NCBI GenBank assembly: GCA_020161695.1
Contig: JAIUOO010000005.1
Span: 178,322 to 242,321, forward strand
DNA: 64,000 nucleotides
Direction: 5' to 3'
DNA from: Pseudomonadota bacterium
GTDB taxonomy: Bacteria; Pseudomonadota; Alphaproteobacteria; Rhizobiales; Phreatobacteraceae
In this document: piece after piece, positions 27,437 through 37,271 of the stretch
Layout of the letters: every line of letters starts with the position of its first letter
How positions within the stretch are numbered: position 1 is the stretch's first letter
The notes under the pieces: model-generated
What the model was told of the DNA's origin: nothing
The model's input: only the letters and a program-made list of their open reading frames with translations
Database searches by the model: none
Made by a program: the position numbers and the translations under genes

Positions 27437-30400
27437 ATGCCGAGCCGCCCGCGCGTCCTCACCATTCCCGCCTCAAGGCCGCATCTGAGGACGCTTGCGA
27501 GGGCGATCCTCGACGGCCGCGTCGTGCCCGGCTGGCCTGACGCGGCCGACCCGCTTTCGCTCGCCTCGGGCACCATCCTTCTGCCGAACCGGCGCGCCTG
27601 CCGCGCCATGCGCGATGTCTTCGCCGAGATCGCCGGGGACCGGGCTGTCCTGCTGCCGCGCATCGCGCCCATCGGCGACGTCGACGAGGACGAATGGGCG
27701 TTCGCCGACCCGAGCCCGCTCGACGTACTCGGTCTTGACGCCATCGCGCCCGCCATGCCGGGGCTGGACCGCCGCCTGACGCTGGCCGGCCTCGTCCGGC
27801 AGTGGGCGGCCTCCGTCGACCGCGCGGTCATGAAGCTCGGCGACCGCGATCCGCTCGTCGTCTCGACCTCCACCGGCGACGCTCTGTCGCTCGCGGCCGA
27901 TCTGATGCGCCTGATGGATCAGGCCGAGACCGAGCGGGTGCCGTGGACCGGCCTCGACGCCATCGTGGATTCCAGCCTCGACGAGTTCTGGCGCATGACG
28001 CGCGCCTTTCTCGCCATCGCCACCGAGCACTGGCCCGCCCACCTCCGAGCCATCGGGCAGGAGGAACCGGCGGTGCGGCGCGACCGGCTGATCGCGGCCG
28101 AGACGATCCGGCTCGCGGCGCTGCCCGGCCCCATCGTCGCAGCCGGCTCCACCGGCTCGATCCCCGCGACGCGCGAATTGCTGGCAACCGTCGCCCGCCA
28201 CCCCAACGGAGCGCTGGTCCTGCCGGGTCTCGACCAGCACCTCGACGATGCCGCCTGGGATGCTATCGGCACCGGTGGCGCGGCGGCGGCCCATGCCCAT
28301 CCGCAATTCGGCCTGAAGCGGCTGATCGGCCATCTCGGCATCGCCCGCGACGAGGTCGAGGCGATCGCGCCGCCAGCACTCCCCGGCCGGGAGGCGCTGT
28401 TGTCGGAAGCCATGCGGCCGGCGGCGACCACCGACCGATGGGCCGAGCGGGTGCCGGGCGATGCCGCGCCTTCGCTTGCAGGGGTCGCCGTCATCGAGGC
28501 CGCCAACGAGCGGGACGAGGCGCTCGCCATCGCGGTCCTGCTGCGCGAGATCGCCGAGGACCCCGAGCGCTCCGCCGCGCTCGTCACGCCCGACCGGGCA
28601 ATTGCCGGCCGGGTCGTTGCCGAGCTGTCGCGCTGGAACGTCGCGGTGGACGATTCCGGTGGCCGGCCGCTGGCGGCGACGCCCGCCGGCGCTGTGGCGC
28701 GGCTGGTAGCCGCTCTGGCGCTGGACGATCCCGCTCCCGCCGATCTGCTCGCGCTGCTGTCGCAACCGGCGGCGAGTTTCGGCCTGCCGGGCGAGCAGAA
28801 GGCCGCCGCCATCGCGGCAATCGAGTTGAAGGCGCTGCGTGGCCTGCGTCCGACTGGCGGCCTCGCCGGCTATGCCGCAGTGCTCGCAGGAGCCGGAGTC
28901 GAAGTCAGGCAGCGGCTTCACGACCCGGCCAGCCGGGTGGGCGCCCCCGCGCTGGCGTCGGGCCGGGCTCTGATGGATCGCGTCATCGCCGCGCTGGCAC
29001 CGCTGGCGGGCCTGCGCGCGCAAGCCGCGCCGATGCTCTCCGAGCTTGCCGGCGCTCATCTCGCGGCCATCGGCAATCTCGGCCTCGATGCGGAGACCCT
29101 CGGCCTTGCCGAGACCGTCGCCCTGCTCGAAAAGGCGATGCAGGGGCCTGCAACGACCTTCGCCGTTCCGCCCGACGACTATTCGCCGGCCTTCGATGCA
29201 CTTGTCGCCACCGAGATCGTGCGGGTCGCCGCCGATCCCGGCGCACGTATCCGCGTGCTCGGCTTGCCCGAGGCGCGCCTTCTGGATGCCGACTGCGTCG
29301 TGCTCGCCGGCCTCGTCGAGGGCTCCTGGCCGGGCGAGCCGAAGCTCGATCCATGGCTCAACCGCGCCATGCGAGCGAGCTTCGGCATCGACCCGCCGGA
29401 GCGCCGGATCGGCCTTGCCGCCCACGACTTCTGCCAGCTCCTCGGCAATCCCCGCGTGGTCATGACCCGCGCGGCGAAGGCCGGCGGCGTACCGACCGTC
29501 CCCTCCCGCTGGCTTCAGCGCCTCGCGGCGGTGGCCGGTCCGGAGGCGTGGGCAGGGCTCGTGGCGCGCGGCGCGGACTGGCTGGCCCTCGCCGGCGCGT
29601 TCGAGACGGCCGGCGAGGCCCGGCCGGCACCGCGCCCCGAACCGAAACCGCCGGTGGCGCTCCGGCCCGATCGCCTCTCGGTCACCGAGATCGAGACGCT
29701 GCAGCGCGACCCCTATGCGGTCTATGCCCGCCACGTCCTCCATCTTGCGCCGCTCGAACCGCTGGACCAGACGCCGGGCGCGGCCGAGCGCGGCACGCTG
29801 ATCCATGGTGTACTCGACGCCTTCGCGCGCGAAGTCTCCGCTGGCGGCGCGCCTGCCGACCCTGTCGCGCGGCTGCTCGCCATCGGCCGCGAGCATTTCG
29901 CCGCCTTCTGGGACGACCCCTCCGTGCGCGCGGTCTGGTGGCCGCGGTTCACACGCATCGCCAGTTGGTTCGCATCGGCCGATGCCGAGCGTCGCCTCGC
30001 CTTCCCGACCGTCCATGCCGAGGATTTCGGTCGCATCGACTGGGAGACGGTCGCCGCCCGGACGTTCACGCTGGTGACCAAGGCCGACCGGATCGACGTA
30101 TCCGCCGCCGGCAAGGCCGAAATCGTCGACTACAAGACCGGCAGCGTGCCCGGCGACAGGGAGGTCATGGTCGGCCTCAATCCGCAGCTGCCGCTCGAGG
30201 CGGCCGTGCTCATGAACGGCGGCTTCCCCGCCATCCCGCCCGATCTTCTTGTCGACGGCTTCCTCTATGTGAAGCTCGGCGGCCGCGACCCCGCCGGCGA
30301 GTTCAAGCCGGTGAAGCTCGACCGGCCCGCCGCGCAGGTCGCCACGGAGACGCTCGCCAACCTCAAGGCGCTGATTGACGCCTACGAGAACCCGGCCCAG

Positions 30401-30505
30401 GGCTACAAGTCCTGGACCATGCCGAAATATGTCGGCGGACGTTCCAACGACTACGCCCATCTCGCGCGGGTGAAGGAATGGTCGGCGGCGGGAGGCGGCG
30501 AATGA
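27437..30505 (+). CDS. addB: Double-strand break repair protein AddB
   Basis: The 1022-residue subunit of the AddAB helicase-nuclease processes broken DNA ends for recombination. The N-terminal helicase-like half has no clear Walker A (LPNRRACRAMRD), as expected for alphaproteobacterial AddB. The C-terminal RecB-type nuclease contains GTLIHGVLDAF and the metal-binding EIVDYKTG motif near residue 895. Only three Cys are present in the whole protein, so the Fe-S cluster known from Bacillus AddB cannot form. The stop overlaps addA by 4 nt. Confidence 0.95.
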   Translation: MPSRPRVLTIPASRPHLRTLARAILDGRVVPGWPDAADPLSLASGTILLPNRRACRAMRDVFAEIAGDRAVLLPRIAPIGDVDEDEWAFADPSPLDVLGLDAIAPAMPGLDRRLTLAGLVRQWAASVDRAVMKLGDRDPLVVSTSTGDALSLAADLMRLMDQAETERVPWTGLDAIVDSSLDEFWRMTRAFLAIATEHWPAHLRAIGQEEPAVRRDRLIAAETIRLAALPGPIVAAGSTGSIPATRELLATVARHPNGALVLPGLDQHLDDAAWDAIGTGGAAAAHAHPQFGLKRLIGHLGIARDEVEAIAPPALPGREALLSEAMRPAATTDRWAERVPGDAAPSLAGVAVIEAANERDEALAIAVLLREIAEDPERSAALVTPDRAIAGRVVAELSRWNVAVDDSGGRPLAATPAGAVARLVAALALDDPAPADLLALLSQPAASFGLPGEQKAAAIAAIELKALRGLRPTGGLAGYAAVLAGAGVEVRQRLHDPASRVGAPALASGRALMDRVIAALAPLAGLRAQAAPMLSELAGAHLAAIGNLGLDAETLGLAETVALLEKAMQGPATTFAVPPDDYSPAFDALVATEIVRVAADPGARIRVLGLPEARLLDADCVVLAGLVEGSWPGEPKLDPWLNRAMRASFGIDPPERRIGLAAHDFCQLLGNPRVVMTRAAKAGGVPTVPSRWLQRLAAVAGPEAWAGLVARGADWLALAGAFETAGEARPAPRPEPKPPVALRPDRLSVTEIETLQRDPYAVYARHVLHLAPLEPLDQTPGAAERGTLIHGVLDAFAREVSAGGAPADPVARLLAIGREHFAAFWDDPSVRAVWWPRFTRIASWFASADAERRLAFPTVHAEDFGRIDWETVAARTFTLVTKADRIDVSAAGKAEIVDYKTGSVPGDREVMVGLNPQLPLEAAVLMNGGFPAIPPDLLVDGFLYVKLGGRDPAGEFKPVKLDRPAAQVATETLANLKALIDAYENPAQGYKSWTMPKYVGGRSNDYAHLARVKEWSAAGGGE

Positions 30506-33500
30506 GCCGGCGCTTCATCGTTCCACCTCAGGCGGCAGCCGCCCAGCTCAATGCCTCCGACCCCGCCGTCTCGGCCTGGGTGGCGGCCAATGCCGGCTCC
30601 GGCAAGACCTACGTTCTGGCTCGCCGCGTCGTGCGCCTGATGCTGGCCGGCACGCCGCCCGGCGCCATCCTCTGCCTCACCTTCACCAAGGCCGCGGCGG
30701 CGACGATGGCGAACCGGGTCTTCGCGCTGCTCGGCGAATGGGCGCTGATGGACGATTTCGCTCTTGCGAAGGTTCTCGGCGAACTCGATGGCAAGGTTCC
30801 CTCGCGCGACCGCCTGAAGCGCGCGCGTCGGCTCTTCGCCGAGGCGCTGGAGACGCCCGGCGGCCTGAAGGTGCAGACCATCCACGCCTTTTGCGAACGC
30901 GTGCTGCACCAGTTTCCCTTCGAGGCCAATGTCGCCTCGCAGTTCACCGTGCTGGACGACCGCGCTGGCGGGGAACTCGCCCAGCGGGCGCGGCTCGCCG
31001 TGCTGCTCGAGGCGGCGGCCGATCCCGCCGGGCGGCTCGGCCAGGCCTTCGCCTTCCTGTCGACGCTCGCCGCCGACCAGACCGTCGACGACCTGCTCGA
31101 CGAGGCTGTTGCCGCGCGCAAGGACATCGAACGGTTGATCGGCGCGGAGGGTTCAGTCGAGCGCGTGGCCGCCAGCCTCGGGGCCACGCTCGGCCTGATG
31201 CCGGACGAGACCGAGGCGGCGCTGGAAGCGGCCATCGTCGGCGAGGCGCTGATCCCGGCCTCCGAGTGGACGGCCGTCGCCGACGCCATCGCGCAGGCCT
31301 CGACAGCGACGCGCGACCGCGAAGCGGCCGGCCTTCTCCGCCTTGCGGCCGCCGAGGCGGACGGCGGCCAGACCTATCTGGATATCTTCTTCACCAAGGC
31401 CGGCGAGCCGCGGAAGGCCATCGTCAACAAGCCGGTGCGCGACGCCGAGCCGGCGCTTGCCGCGAGGCTTTCCGATGAGCAGGAGCGCCTTGTCACGCTG
31501 CGCGCCAAGCTGAAGGCGGTGCGGCTGCGCGACGGCACCGGCGCGCTGCTGACCCTCGCCCATGCTATGTCCACCGAGGTCGAACGCCGCAAGGCCGCGC
31601 GCGGCGCGCTGGATTTTTCCGACCTCATCGCGCGCACCCGCGCGCTGTTCGACCGCGTCTCCGCCCGCTGGATTCTCTACAAGCTCGACCAGGGCATCGA
31701 CCACATCCTGGTCGACGAGGCGCAGGACACGAGCCCCGACCAGTGGCGGCTGGTCGAGCGGCTGGTCGAGGAGTTCACCGCGGGCGAGGGCGCGCGCGAG
31801 CGGCCGCGGACGCTGTTCGTCGTCGGCGACGAGAAGCAGTCGATCTATTCGTTCCAGGGCGCCGATCCCGCCTGGTTCGGCCGCATGCGCCGGCATTTCG
31901 CCTCGGCCTTCGGCAAGGCGGAACGGCCATTCCGCACCGTGGACCTCACCTTCTCGTTCCGCTCGACCGCAGCCGTGCTCAGCGCGGTGGATGCGGTGTT
32001 CGAGGGCGCCGAGGCGCGCCGAGGCCTGACCATCGAGGACGCCGTACTGCCGGGCCATGAGGCCGCGCGGTCGAAGGCGCCGGGCATGGTCGAGCTCTGG
32101 CCGGCGGTCGAGCCGGAGGACGAGCACGAGCCGCCGCCATGGCCGGCCCCCGTCGATGCTCTCACCCGCGCCGATCCGATCGCGAAGCTCGCCGCACGGA
32201 TCGCCGCCCATGTGCGCCTGTGGCTGGCACGCCGTGATCGCCTGCCCGACAAGACGCAGCCGATCCGCGCCGGCGACATCCTGATTCTCGTGCGCCGCCG
32301 AGGTCCGCTGTTCGAAGCGGTCATCCGCGCGCTCAAGAATGCCGGCGTGCCCGTTGCCGGCGCCGACCGGCTGGTGCTTGGCGAGCATATCGCCGTGATG
32401 GACCTGATGGCCCTCGCCGATTGCCTGCTGACGTCGGACGACGATCTGTCGCTGGCCGCCGTGCTGAAGAGCCCGCTCGTCGGCATGAGCGAGGACGAAT
32501 TGTTCGATCTCGCAAGCGGCCGCGACGGCTCGCTCTGGCAGGCGCTTGCCGAAAGCGACCACCCGGCCGCAGGCCTCATGGCGCGCTGGCGCACGGAGGC
32601 GCTGACGCTGACGCCGGCCGCCTTCTACGGCCGCGTGCTGTCGCGCGATCAGGGACGGCGGCGAATGCTCGCCCGGCTCGGTTCGGAAGCCGCGGATGCG
32701 CTCGACGAGTTCATGTCCCTGGCACTGTCGTTCGAGACGACCGACATCCCGACCCTCCACGGCTTCGTCGCCATGCTGCGCGCCGGCTCGCTGGAGGTGA
32801 AGCGCGACATGGAGATCGGCCGCGACGAGGTGCGCGTCATGACCGTGCACGGCGCCAAGGGTCTCGAGGCCGATATCGTCATCCTCGCGGACACGATGGG
32901 CAAGCCCGGCGGCCAGCACGATCCCAGCCTGTTTCGCATCCGGCGCCCGAACATGCCGGAGGGCACTCCCGCCCAGCTCGTCTGGTCGCCTTCGATGAAG
33001 TCGGATGTCGAACCGGTAGCCCTCGCGCGCGCGGCCGCGCGCAGCATCCAGGCCGACGAATACAACCGCCTGCTTTACGTCGCCATGACCCGCGCCGCCG
33101 ACAAGCTGATCGTCTGCGGCGCGCGGCCGCGCAAGGCGACAGCGGATGTCTGGTACGACCTCATCGCCCGCGCGCTCGGCGGCGATTCCGCCGAAGAACC
33201 GGCCGATGACGGAGATGGCACCGTGCGCCGGTGGCGACGGGGGCCGGACGGCAGCGGCGCTGCGGAGGAGGCGCAAATCCCGGCGCCGGCCTCGATCGTA
33301 CTACCGGACTGGATCGGGCGCGATGCTCCGCCCACGCCGGCCCGGCTGCGCCGCGTGACGCCCTCGGATGCCGATGCCGCAGCGGCGCGACTGCCCGCGA
33401 CGCCCGAGGCGACGGAGCGGCGGCGCCAAGCCCTGCTGCGCGGCACGCTGACCCACCGCCTCCTGCAGTCGCTGCCAGCGGTGCCAGTTGACCGGCGGAC

Positions 33501-33936
33501 GGAATCGGCCGCGAGGTTCCTCGCCGGCCAGCCGGACCTCGATGTCGCGCTTGGCGATGAGATTGCCCGCACCGCGCTCGGCCTTCTTGGCGATCCGCGC
33601 CTTGCCGACCTGTTCGGCGCTGGCAGCCTGCCCGAAGTGCCGCTCGCCGGTCGTCTCGCGGGTCGCCCGGTCTCCGGCCAGATCGACCGGCTGCTGATCG
33701 CGCCGGAGCGCATCGTCATCGCCGACTACAAGACCAACGAGATCGTGCCGCGCACGCCGGCCGACGTGTCCGACGTCTATGTCGCCCAGCTCGCGATCTA
33801 TCGGGCGCTGCTCGGGTCGGTCCATGCAGATCGACCTGTCGAAGCCTGGCTGATCTGGACCGCGGATGGTTCCGTGATGCCGCTGCCGGCGGAACTCATG
33901 GACGCCGCGCTGGCGCGCCTCGACCTCAGGCCCTGA
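30502..33936 (+). CDS. addA: Double-strand break repair helicase AddA
   Basis: The 1144-residue UvrD-type helicase has a second RecB-like nuclease domain. Walker A is AANAGSGKT (near residue 25-33). Walker B is HILVDEAQDTSPDQW. The later helicase motifs include VMTVHGAKGLEADIV and LLYVAMTRA. The C-terminal nuclease carries IVIADYKTNE. ATG 30502 overlaps the addB stop and has a GGAGG site upstream; an in-frame GTG at 30478 is less likely. The stop codon directly abuts the end of the convergent acyltransferase gene. The usual downstream trxA is absent. Confidence 0.96.
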   Translation: MSRRFIVPPQAAAAQLNASDPAVSAWVAANAGSGKTYVLARRVVRLMLAGTPPGAILCLTFTKAAAATMANRVFALLGEWALMDDFALAKVLGELDGKVPSRDRLKRARRLFAEALETPGGLKVQTIHAFCERVLHQFPFEANVASQFTVLDDRAGGELAQRARLAVLLEAAADPAGRLGQAFAFLSTLAADQTVDDLLDEAVAARKDIERLIGAEGSVERVAASLGATLGLMPDETEAALEAAIVGEALIPASEWTAVADAIAQASTATRDREAAGLLRLAAAEADGGQTYLDIFFTKAGEPRKAIVNKPVRDAEPALAARLSDEQERLVTLRAKLKAVRLRDGTGALLTLAHAMSTEVERRKAARGALDFSDLIARTRALFDRVSARWILYKLDQGIDHILVDEAQDTSPDQWRLVERLVEEFTAGEGARERPRTLFVVGDEKQSIYSFQGADPAWFGRMRRHFASAFGKAERPFRTVDLTFSFRSTAAVLSAVDAVFEGAEARRGLTIEDAVLPGHEAARSKAPGMVELWPAVEPEDEHEPPPWPAPVDALTRADPIAKLAARIAAHVRLWLARRDRLPDKTQPIRAGDILILVRRRGPLFEAVIRALKNAGVPVAGADRLVLGEHIAVMDLMALADCLLTSDDDLSLAAVLKSPLVGMSEDELFDLASGRDGSLWQALAESDHPAAGLMARWRTEALTLTPAAFYGRVLSRDQGRRRMLARLGSEAADALDEFMSLALSFETTDIPTLHGFVAMLRAGSLEVKRDMEIGRDEVRVMTVHGAKGLEADIVILADTMGKPGGQHDPSLFRIRRPNMPEGTPAQLVWSPSMKSDVEPVALARAAARSIQADEYNRLLYVAMTRAADKLIVCGARPRKATADVWYDLIARALGGDSAEEPADDGDGTVRRWRRGPDGSGAAEEAQIPAPASIVLPDWIGRDAPPTPARLRRVTPSDADAAAARLPATPEATERRRQALLRGTLTHRLLQSLPAVPVDRRTESAARFLAGQPDLDVALGDEIARTALGLLGDPRLADLFGAGSLPEVPLAGRLAGRPVSGQIDRLLIAPERIVIADYKTNEIVPRTPADVSDVYVAQLAIYRALLGSVHADRPVEAWLIWTADGSVMPLPAELMDAALARLDLRP

Positions 33937-34803
33937 TCAGAGAGCCGCAAGCGGCGGCAGGTGCTCGTCCTTGCCGGTCAGGGCGGCGGAATGCAGGAAG
34001 CGCACGCGCTGCTCGAGATACTGGGCGATCGCCTTGCGCTCGGCCTGCGGGTCGAAGGGCACGGGATTGCCGAAGATCAGATCGACATCGACAGCCCCGT
34101 CCTTCAGCAGCGCCCAGGCGTGGGGGATCAGCTCGATATCGCCGATCCACGAGATGCGCGGCCGATGCTGGCGCCCGGACGGCAGGCCGTTGATGCGCCG
34201 GTAGGCCAACGCGATGGGCTGGATCCAGACGGTCTCGCCGGTCGCCTTGGACAGGCTCTCGGCCGCGCCGATCAGCGCCGCGCGAAAGCGCATGACGCGA
34301 TTGCCGTCCGACGAGGTGCCTTCGGCGAACAGCACGACCGGCTCGCCCTCGCGCATCCGGTCGATCATCTCGTTGGCGGTCCTGGAGGTCGACTGGCGAC
34401 GCTCCCGGTCGACGAAGATCGAGCGCTGGAGCTTGGCGAGATAGCCGAACAGCGGCCAGCTTGCGATTTCCGACTTGGCGACGAAGGACATGGGCGAGAA
34501 CGCGCCCAGCACCATGATGTCCATCCACGAGACGTGGTTCGGCACGAACAGGACGGGACGGTGTTCGGTCGGCTCGCCGCGCACCGTGACCCTGGCGCCG
34601 AGGGCGCGCAGGACCAGCCGATGGAACACCATCGGAATGCGCCGCCGGGCCGACAGGCCGAAACCATGGGCGATCATCTGCGCCGGCAGGATGAACAGCG
34701 CCGCGACGATGAGGATCAGGACCCAGACCGCCGCCCGGATCGTGTCGAAGACACTGGGGCCCCCGCGCCCGAATTCGGTTCCCGGACGATCAGCGCTCTT
34801 CAT
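33937..34803 (-). CDS. 1-acyl-sn-glycerol-3-phosphate acyltransferase-like (PlsC family)
   Basis: The 288-residue membrane-bound acyltransferase has an N-terminal helix (residues 24-45). The catalytic motif NHVSWMD carries His90 and Asp95, and the phosphate-binding motif is FAEGTSSDGN near 160. It probably acylates lysophospholipids or another lyso-acceptor at the inner membrane. ATG 34803 overlaps the end of the Fur-type gene by 14 nt, so the two are translationally linked. A TTG one codon upstream is a less likely start. Confidence 0.88.
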   Translation of the reverse strand: MKSADRPGTEFGRGGPSVFDTIRAAVWVLILIVAALFILPAQMIAHGFGLSARRRIPMVFHRLVLRALGARVTVRGEPTEHRPVLFVPNHVSWMDIMVLGAFSPMSFVAKSEIASWPLFGYLAKLQRSIFVDRERRQSTSRTANEMIDRMREGEPVVLFAEGTSSDGNRVMRFRAALIGAAESLSKATGETVWIQPIALAYRRINGLPSGRQHRPRISWIGDIELIPHAWALLKDGAVDVDLIFGNPVPFDPQAERKAIAQYLEQRVRFLHSAALTGKDEHLPPLAAL

Positions 34804-35230
34804 CAAGCGGCACGCAATAGAGTTCGAGACGGTGATCGACGAGCTTGTAGCCGAGCTTGCGGGCCACCTCGGCCTGCAGGCGCTCGATCTCCTCGGATTG
34901 AAACTCGATGACCTGCCCCGAGCGGAGATCGATCAGATGGTCGTGGTGCGCCTCCGGGATCGGCTCGTAGCGCGCGCGCCCGTCGCCGAAGGCGTGGCGC
35001 GTGATGATGCCGGAATCCTCGAACAGCTTGACGGTGCGATAGACGGTCGACAGCGAGATGTTGGAATCGACCGCGCTCGCGCGGCGATGCAGTTCCTCGA
35101 CGTCGGGATGGTCCTCGGCGGCGGAGATGACGCCCGCGATGACGCGTCGCTGGTCGGTCATCCGCATGCCCTTGGCGATGCAGGCCTCCTCGATCGCGTT
35201 GCTGGGACCGCCCGTCTTCGCCGATGCCAC
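34790..35230 (-). CDS. Fur/Mur-type metal-dependent transcriptional regulator
   Basis: The 146-residue winged-helix regulator has the Fur fold: MRMTDQRRVIAGVI and NISLSTVYRTVKLFEDSGI for DNA contact, and HHDHLIDLRSGQVIEF for metal binding. The CxxC zinc motif of E. coli Fur is absent (DLRSG), and the C-terminus LGYKLVDHRLELYCVPL matches the alphaproteobacterial Fur/Mur group that answers to manganese or iron. GTG 35230 is chosen because GGAGG lies six bases upstream. The operator-like palindrome at 24260-24274 is a candidate target. Confidence 0.88.
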   Translation of the reverse strand: MASAKTGGPSNAIEEACIAKGMRMTDQRRVIAGVISAAEDHPDVEELHRRASAVDSNISLSTVYRTVKLFEDSGIITRHAFGDGRARYEPIPEAHHDHLIDLRSGQVIEFQSEEIERLQAEVARKLGYKLVDHRLELYCVPLDEER

Positions 35231-35284
35231 CGAAACCCTCCGTGCCGCGCAGGTTCGCACCTATAGCGCCGGGTTCCGCCTCCG

Positions 35285-36655
35285 TCACCCCCGCGAGGCA
35301 ACCGGCAGGACGACGGGCTCCGCCTGCCCGGCCGGCCGCACTTCGGGTTCCTCATCCTCGTCATACATCATCGCCATGGCGCGCCGGCGGTCTGCGATGG
35401 CGGCGTTCAGCCGGTCGAGGGCGAGCATCAGGGTGGCGAAGCGGTTCTGGTCGAAGTTCGGGCCCTTCGACGCCTCGACGGCCTCGACGAAAATGTCGTC
35501 GGACCGGTGCGCGATACCGTCCAGCACGTCCGGATCGTCCGTCGCGCGCGCATCGCGAAGGAGGACGAGCACTTCCGGCAGCTGCCGCGGATCGCGCTCG
35601 CGACGGCCGAAGCCGAAATAGCCGGCCAGCGCCGCGATGGCCGAGCCGCCGAGCGACAGGCCGAATATGCCGAGATAGAGATAATCGCTGTAGCGCTCGA
35701 CGAAAGTCTTCTGCTCGCCGGTCAGATAGGCCAGCGCGCCGGGATGGACCTGAACGGACGAACCCTTCTCGGTATCGGGCACCTCGATCCGCAGCGCGAT
35801 CGGGTGCTGCGTCGAGAGCGTCGGGCGCAGCGTGAACAGCTGCTGCGTGAATTCCGAAGCGAGCGAATCGTCGAGCCCGCGCCGCGCGACGAGGTAGTGC
35901 AACACGCCGAGCGTCGGGAAGGTTTCGGCCGGGCGCGGCGGATTGGAACCGAACGAGCCCGGCACCACATCGACTGATTCGAGGAAGGACACGCGGTCGG
36001 CGATTGCCTCGGCCTCGCGCACGGGCACGAGCGTGACATTGCCGCCGGGCGTTTCGCGGATCAGGCCGGCCATGGCGTCGGCGACCGGCTTCGACGCGGG
36101 TGGCCCGATCGTGACAAGCCCATGGATCGTCTTCTTGCGGACCAGCTCCGCGGTTTCCCACGGCAAGACCTCGACGATGTTGACGGTCGACGGCTGGACG
36201 CCGTGTTCGCGCAGGATCGTCTGTATCAGCCGGATGTTGAAGCCGATGCCCCGGCCCATCACGCCGATGGTCTTGCCGGGCAGGTCGGTCCAGCGCTCGA
36301 TGCCGGAACCGGCGGGGGCCGCGAGGATGACCGGGTTCCGCTGCCAGACGGCGATGGCGACCGCCGTCGGAGGGAAGGAAATGTCCGCGCGCACGACGGC
36401 GAGATCGACATCGCCGCGCTCGATGCGGCCGGCGCTGTCACTCGGCGAATCGGATGAGACCAGCCGCAGCCTGACGCTCGACCGCTCCCGCTGGAGCGCC
36501 AGCCGCAGCGCATCGACAAATTTGGCCGATTCCGAGCCGGCCGGTCCGACGGCGAAGCTGACCGCCGTCGGGCGGTTGTACCAGAACGTCGCCAGCGCCG
36601 CGAAGCCGATCAGGGCGCAGACGATGCTGAAGATGACGAGGCGCGTTCTGGACAT
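35285..36655 (-). CDS. Membrane-anchored TAXI-family TRAP solute-binding protein
   Basis: The 456-residue protein has an N-terminal membrane helix (residues 6-26) and a TAXI-type periplasmic binding domain (about 30-315, with AVGPAGSESAKF and GVMGRGIGFNI). A second membrane helix lies near 325-349, followed by a charged tail of about 107 residues. Ordinary TAXI proteins are soluble and sit beside a fused TRAP permease. Here there are two membrane anchors, a cytoplasmic tail and no permease gene. It could act as a sensor or as a substrate donor for a distant permease. It starts upstream of no obvious operon partner. Confidence 0.85.
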   Translation of the reverse strand: MSRTRLVIFSIVCALIGFAALATFWYNRPTAVSFAVGPAGSESAKFVDALRLALQRERSSVRLRLVSSDSPSDSAGRIERGDVDLAVVRADISFPPTAVAIAVWQRNPVILAAPAGSGIERWTDLPGKTIGVMGRGIGFNIRLIQTILREHGVQPSTVNIVEVLPWETAELVRKKTIHGLVTIGPPASKPVADAMAGLIRETPGGNVTLVPVREAEAIADRVSFLESVDVVPGSFGSNPPRPAETFPTLGVLHYLVARRGLDDSLASEFTQQLFTLRPTLSTQHPIALRIEVPDTEKGSSVQVHPGALAYLTGEQKTFVERYSDYLYLGIFGLSLGGSAIAALAGYFGFGRRERDPRQLPEVLVLLRDARATDDPDVLDGIAHRSDDIFVEAVEASKGPNFDQNRFATLMLALDRLNAAIADRRRAMAMMYDEDEEPEVRPAGQAEPVVLPVASRG

Positions 36656-36712
36656 GTCCGGCCGAAACTCCTAGCCGAACATGGCCATTTTGCGGTGCAA
36701 GCGCCAGTCGGC

Positions 36713-37099
36713 TCAGCCGACTCGCTGGACGACGCGGCGGCAGCGGTTCTCGCGGTAGCTGTTGCCCCAGGCGTCGCGCACCCAGACGGGCTCGCAGACC
36801 TGGCACTCGCGCAGCGCCTGACGCCCGCCCCAGCCATCGTCGCGATAGAAAACGCGGCAGTTCGGGCCGCCATAGCTCGGCGCCGGGCGGTAGTAGTCCT
36901 GGCGCGGATAGGGGCGCGGCGGCGGCTCGCGCCAGCCATCATCACGCCAGCGATCCCCGCGCCATCCACGACGATACGCATCGCCCCGGAATTCGGGCGA
37001 GGCCATTTGGTCCTCGGTCTGCGCCGAAGCCACCTGCGGCACGGCGAGAACGGATGCGGCCGCAAGGCCGAGAGCCAGGATTGTCGATCTGAGGATCAT
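36713..37099 (-). CDS. Small secreted Arg/Tyr/Trp-rich protein
   Basis: The 128-residue protein has a clear Sec signal peptide (residues 1-26, ending QVASAQTE). The mature part is rich in Arg, Asp, Tyr and Trp (YRRGWRGDRWRDDGW) and has four Cys in its last 55 residues (NCRVF, RECQVCEPVW, NRCRR), which suggests two disulfides. It resembles the small Rhizobiales periplasmic hypothetical proteins with no assigned role. ATG 37099 is used, where the signal peptide starts. Confidence 0.72.
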   Translation of the reverse strand: MILRSTILALGLAAASVLAVPQVASAQTEDQMASPEFRGDAYRRGWRGDRWRDDGWREPPPRPYPRQDYYRPAPSYGGPNCRVFYRDDGWGGRQALRECQVCEPVWVRDAWGNSYRENRCRRVVQRVG

Positions 37100-37271
37100 G
37101 GTCGTTTCCTCTGTTGCCCCAGCCGACGGGATCGGCTGCCGGTCTTGACTGTCTTCGGGCCGGATGACGGGGTCTTGTCCGGTTTCGGGCGAAACTCCGC
37201 CGTTGCGATGAACGGCAGACAACAATCCTGCACCAACAACCGCATACCGCAACGGCGGATTTGCAACGCGG

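Noticed and set aside
27473..30460. 995-codon open frame antisense to addB
   Set aside because: It mirrors addB codon structure, has no recognisable motif, and addB is certain from motifs and coupling to addA.
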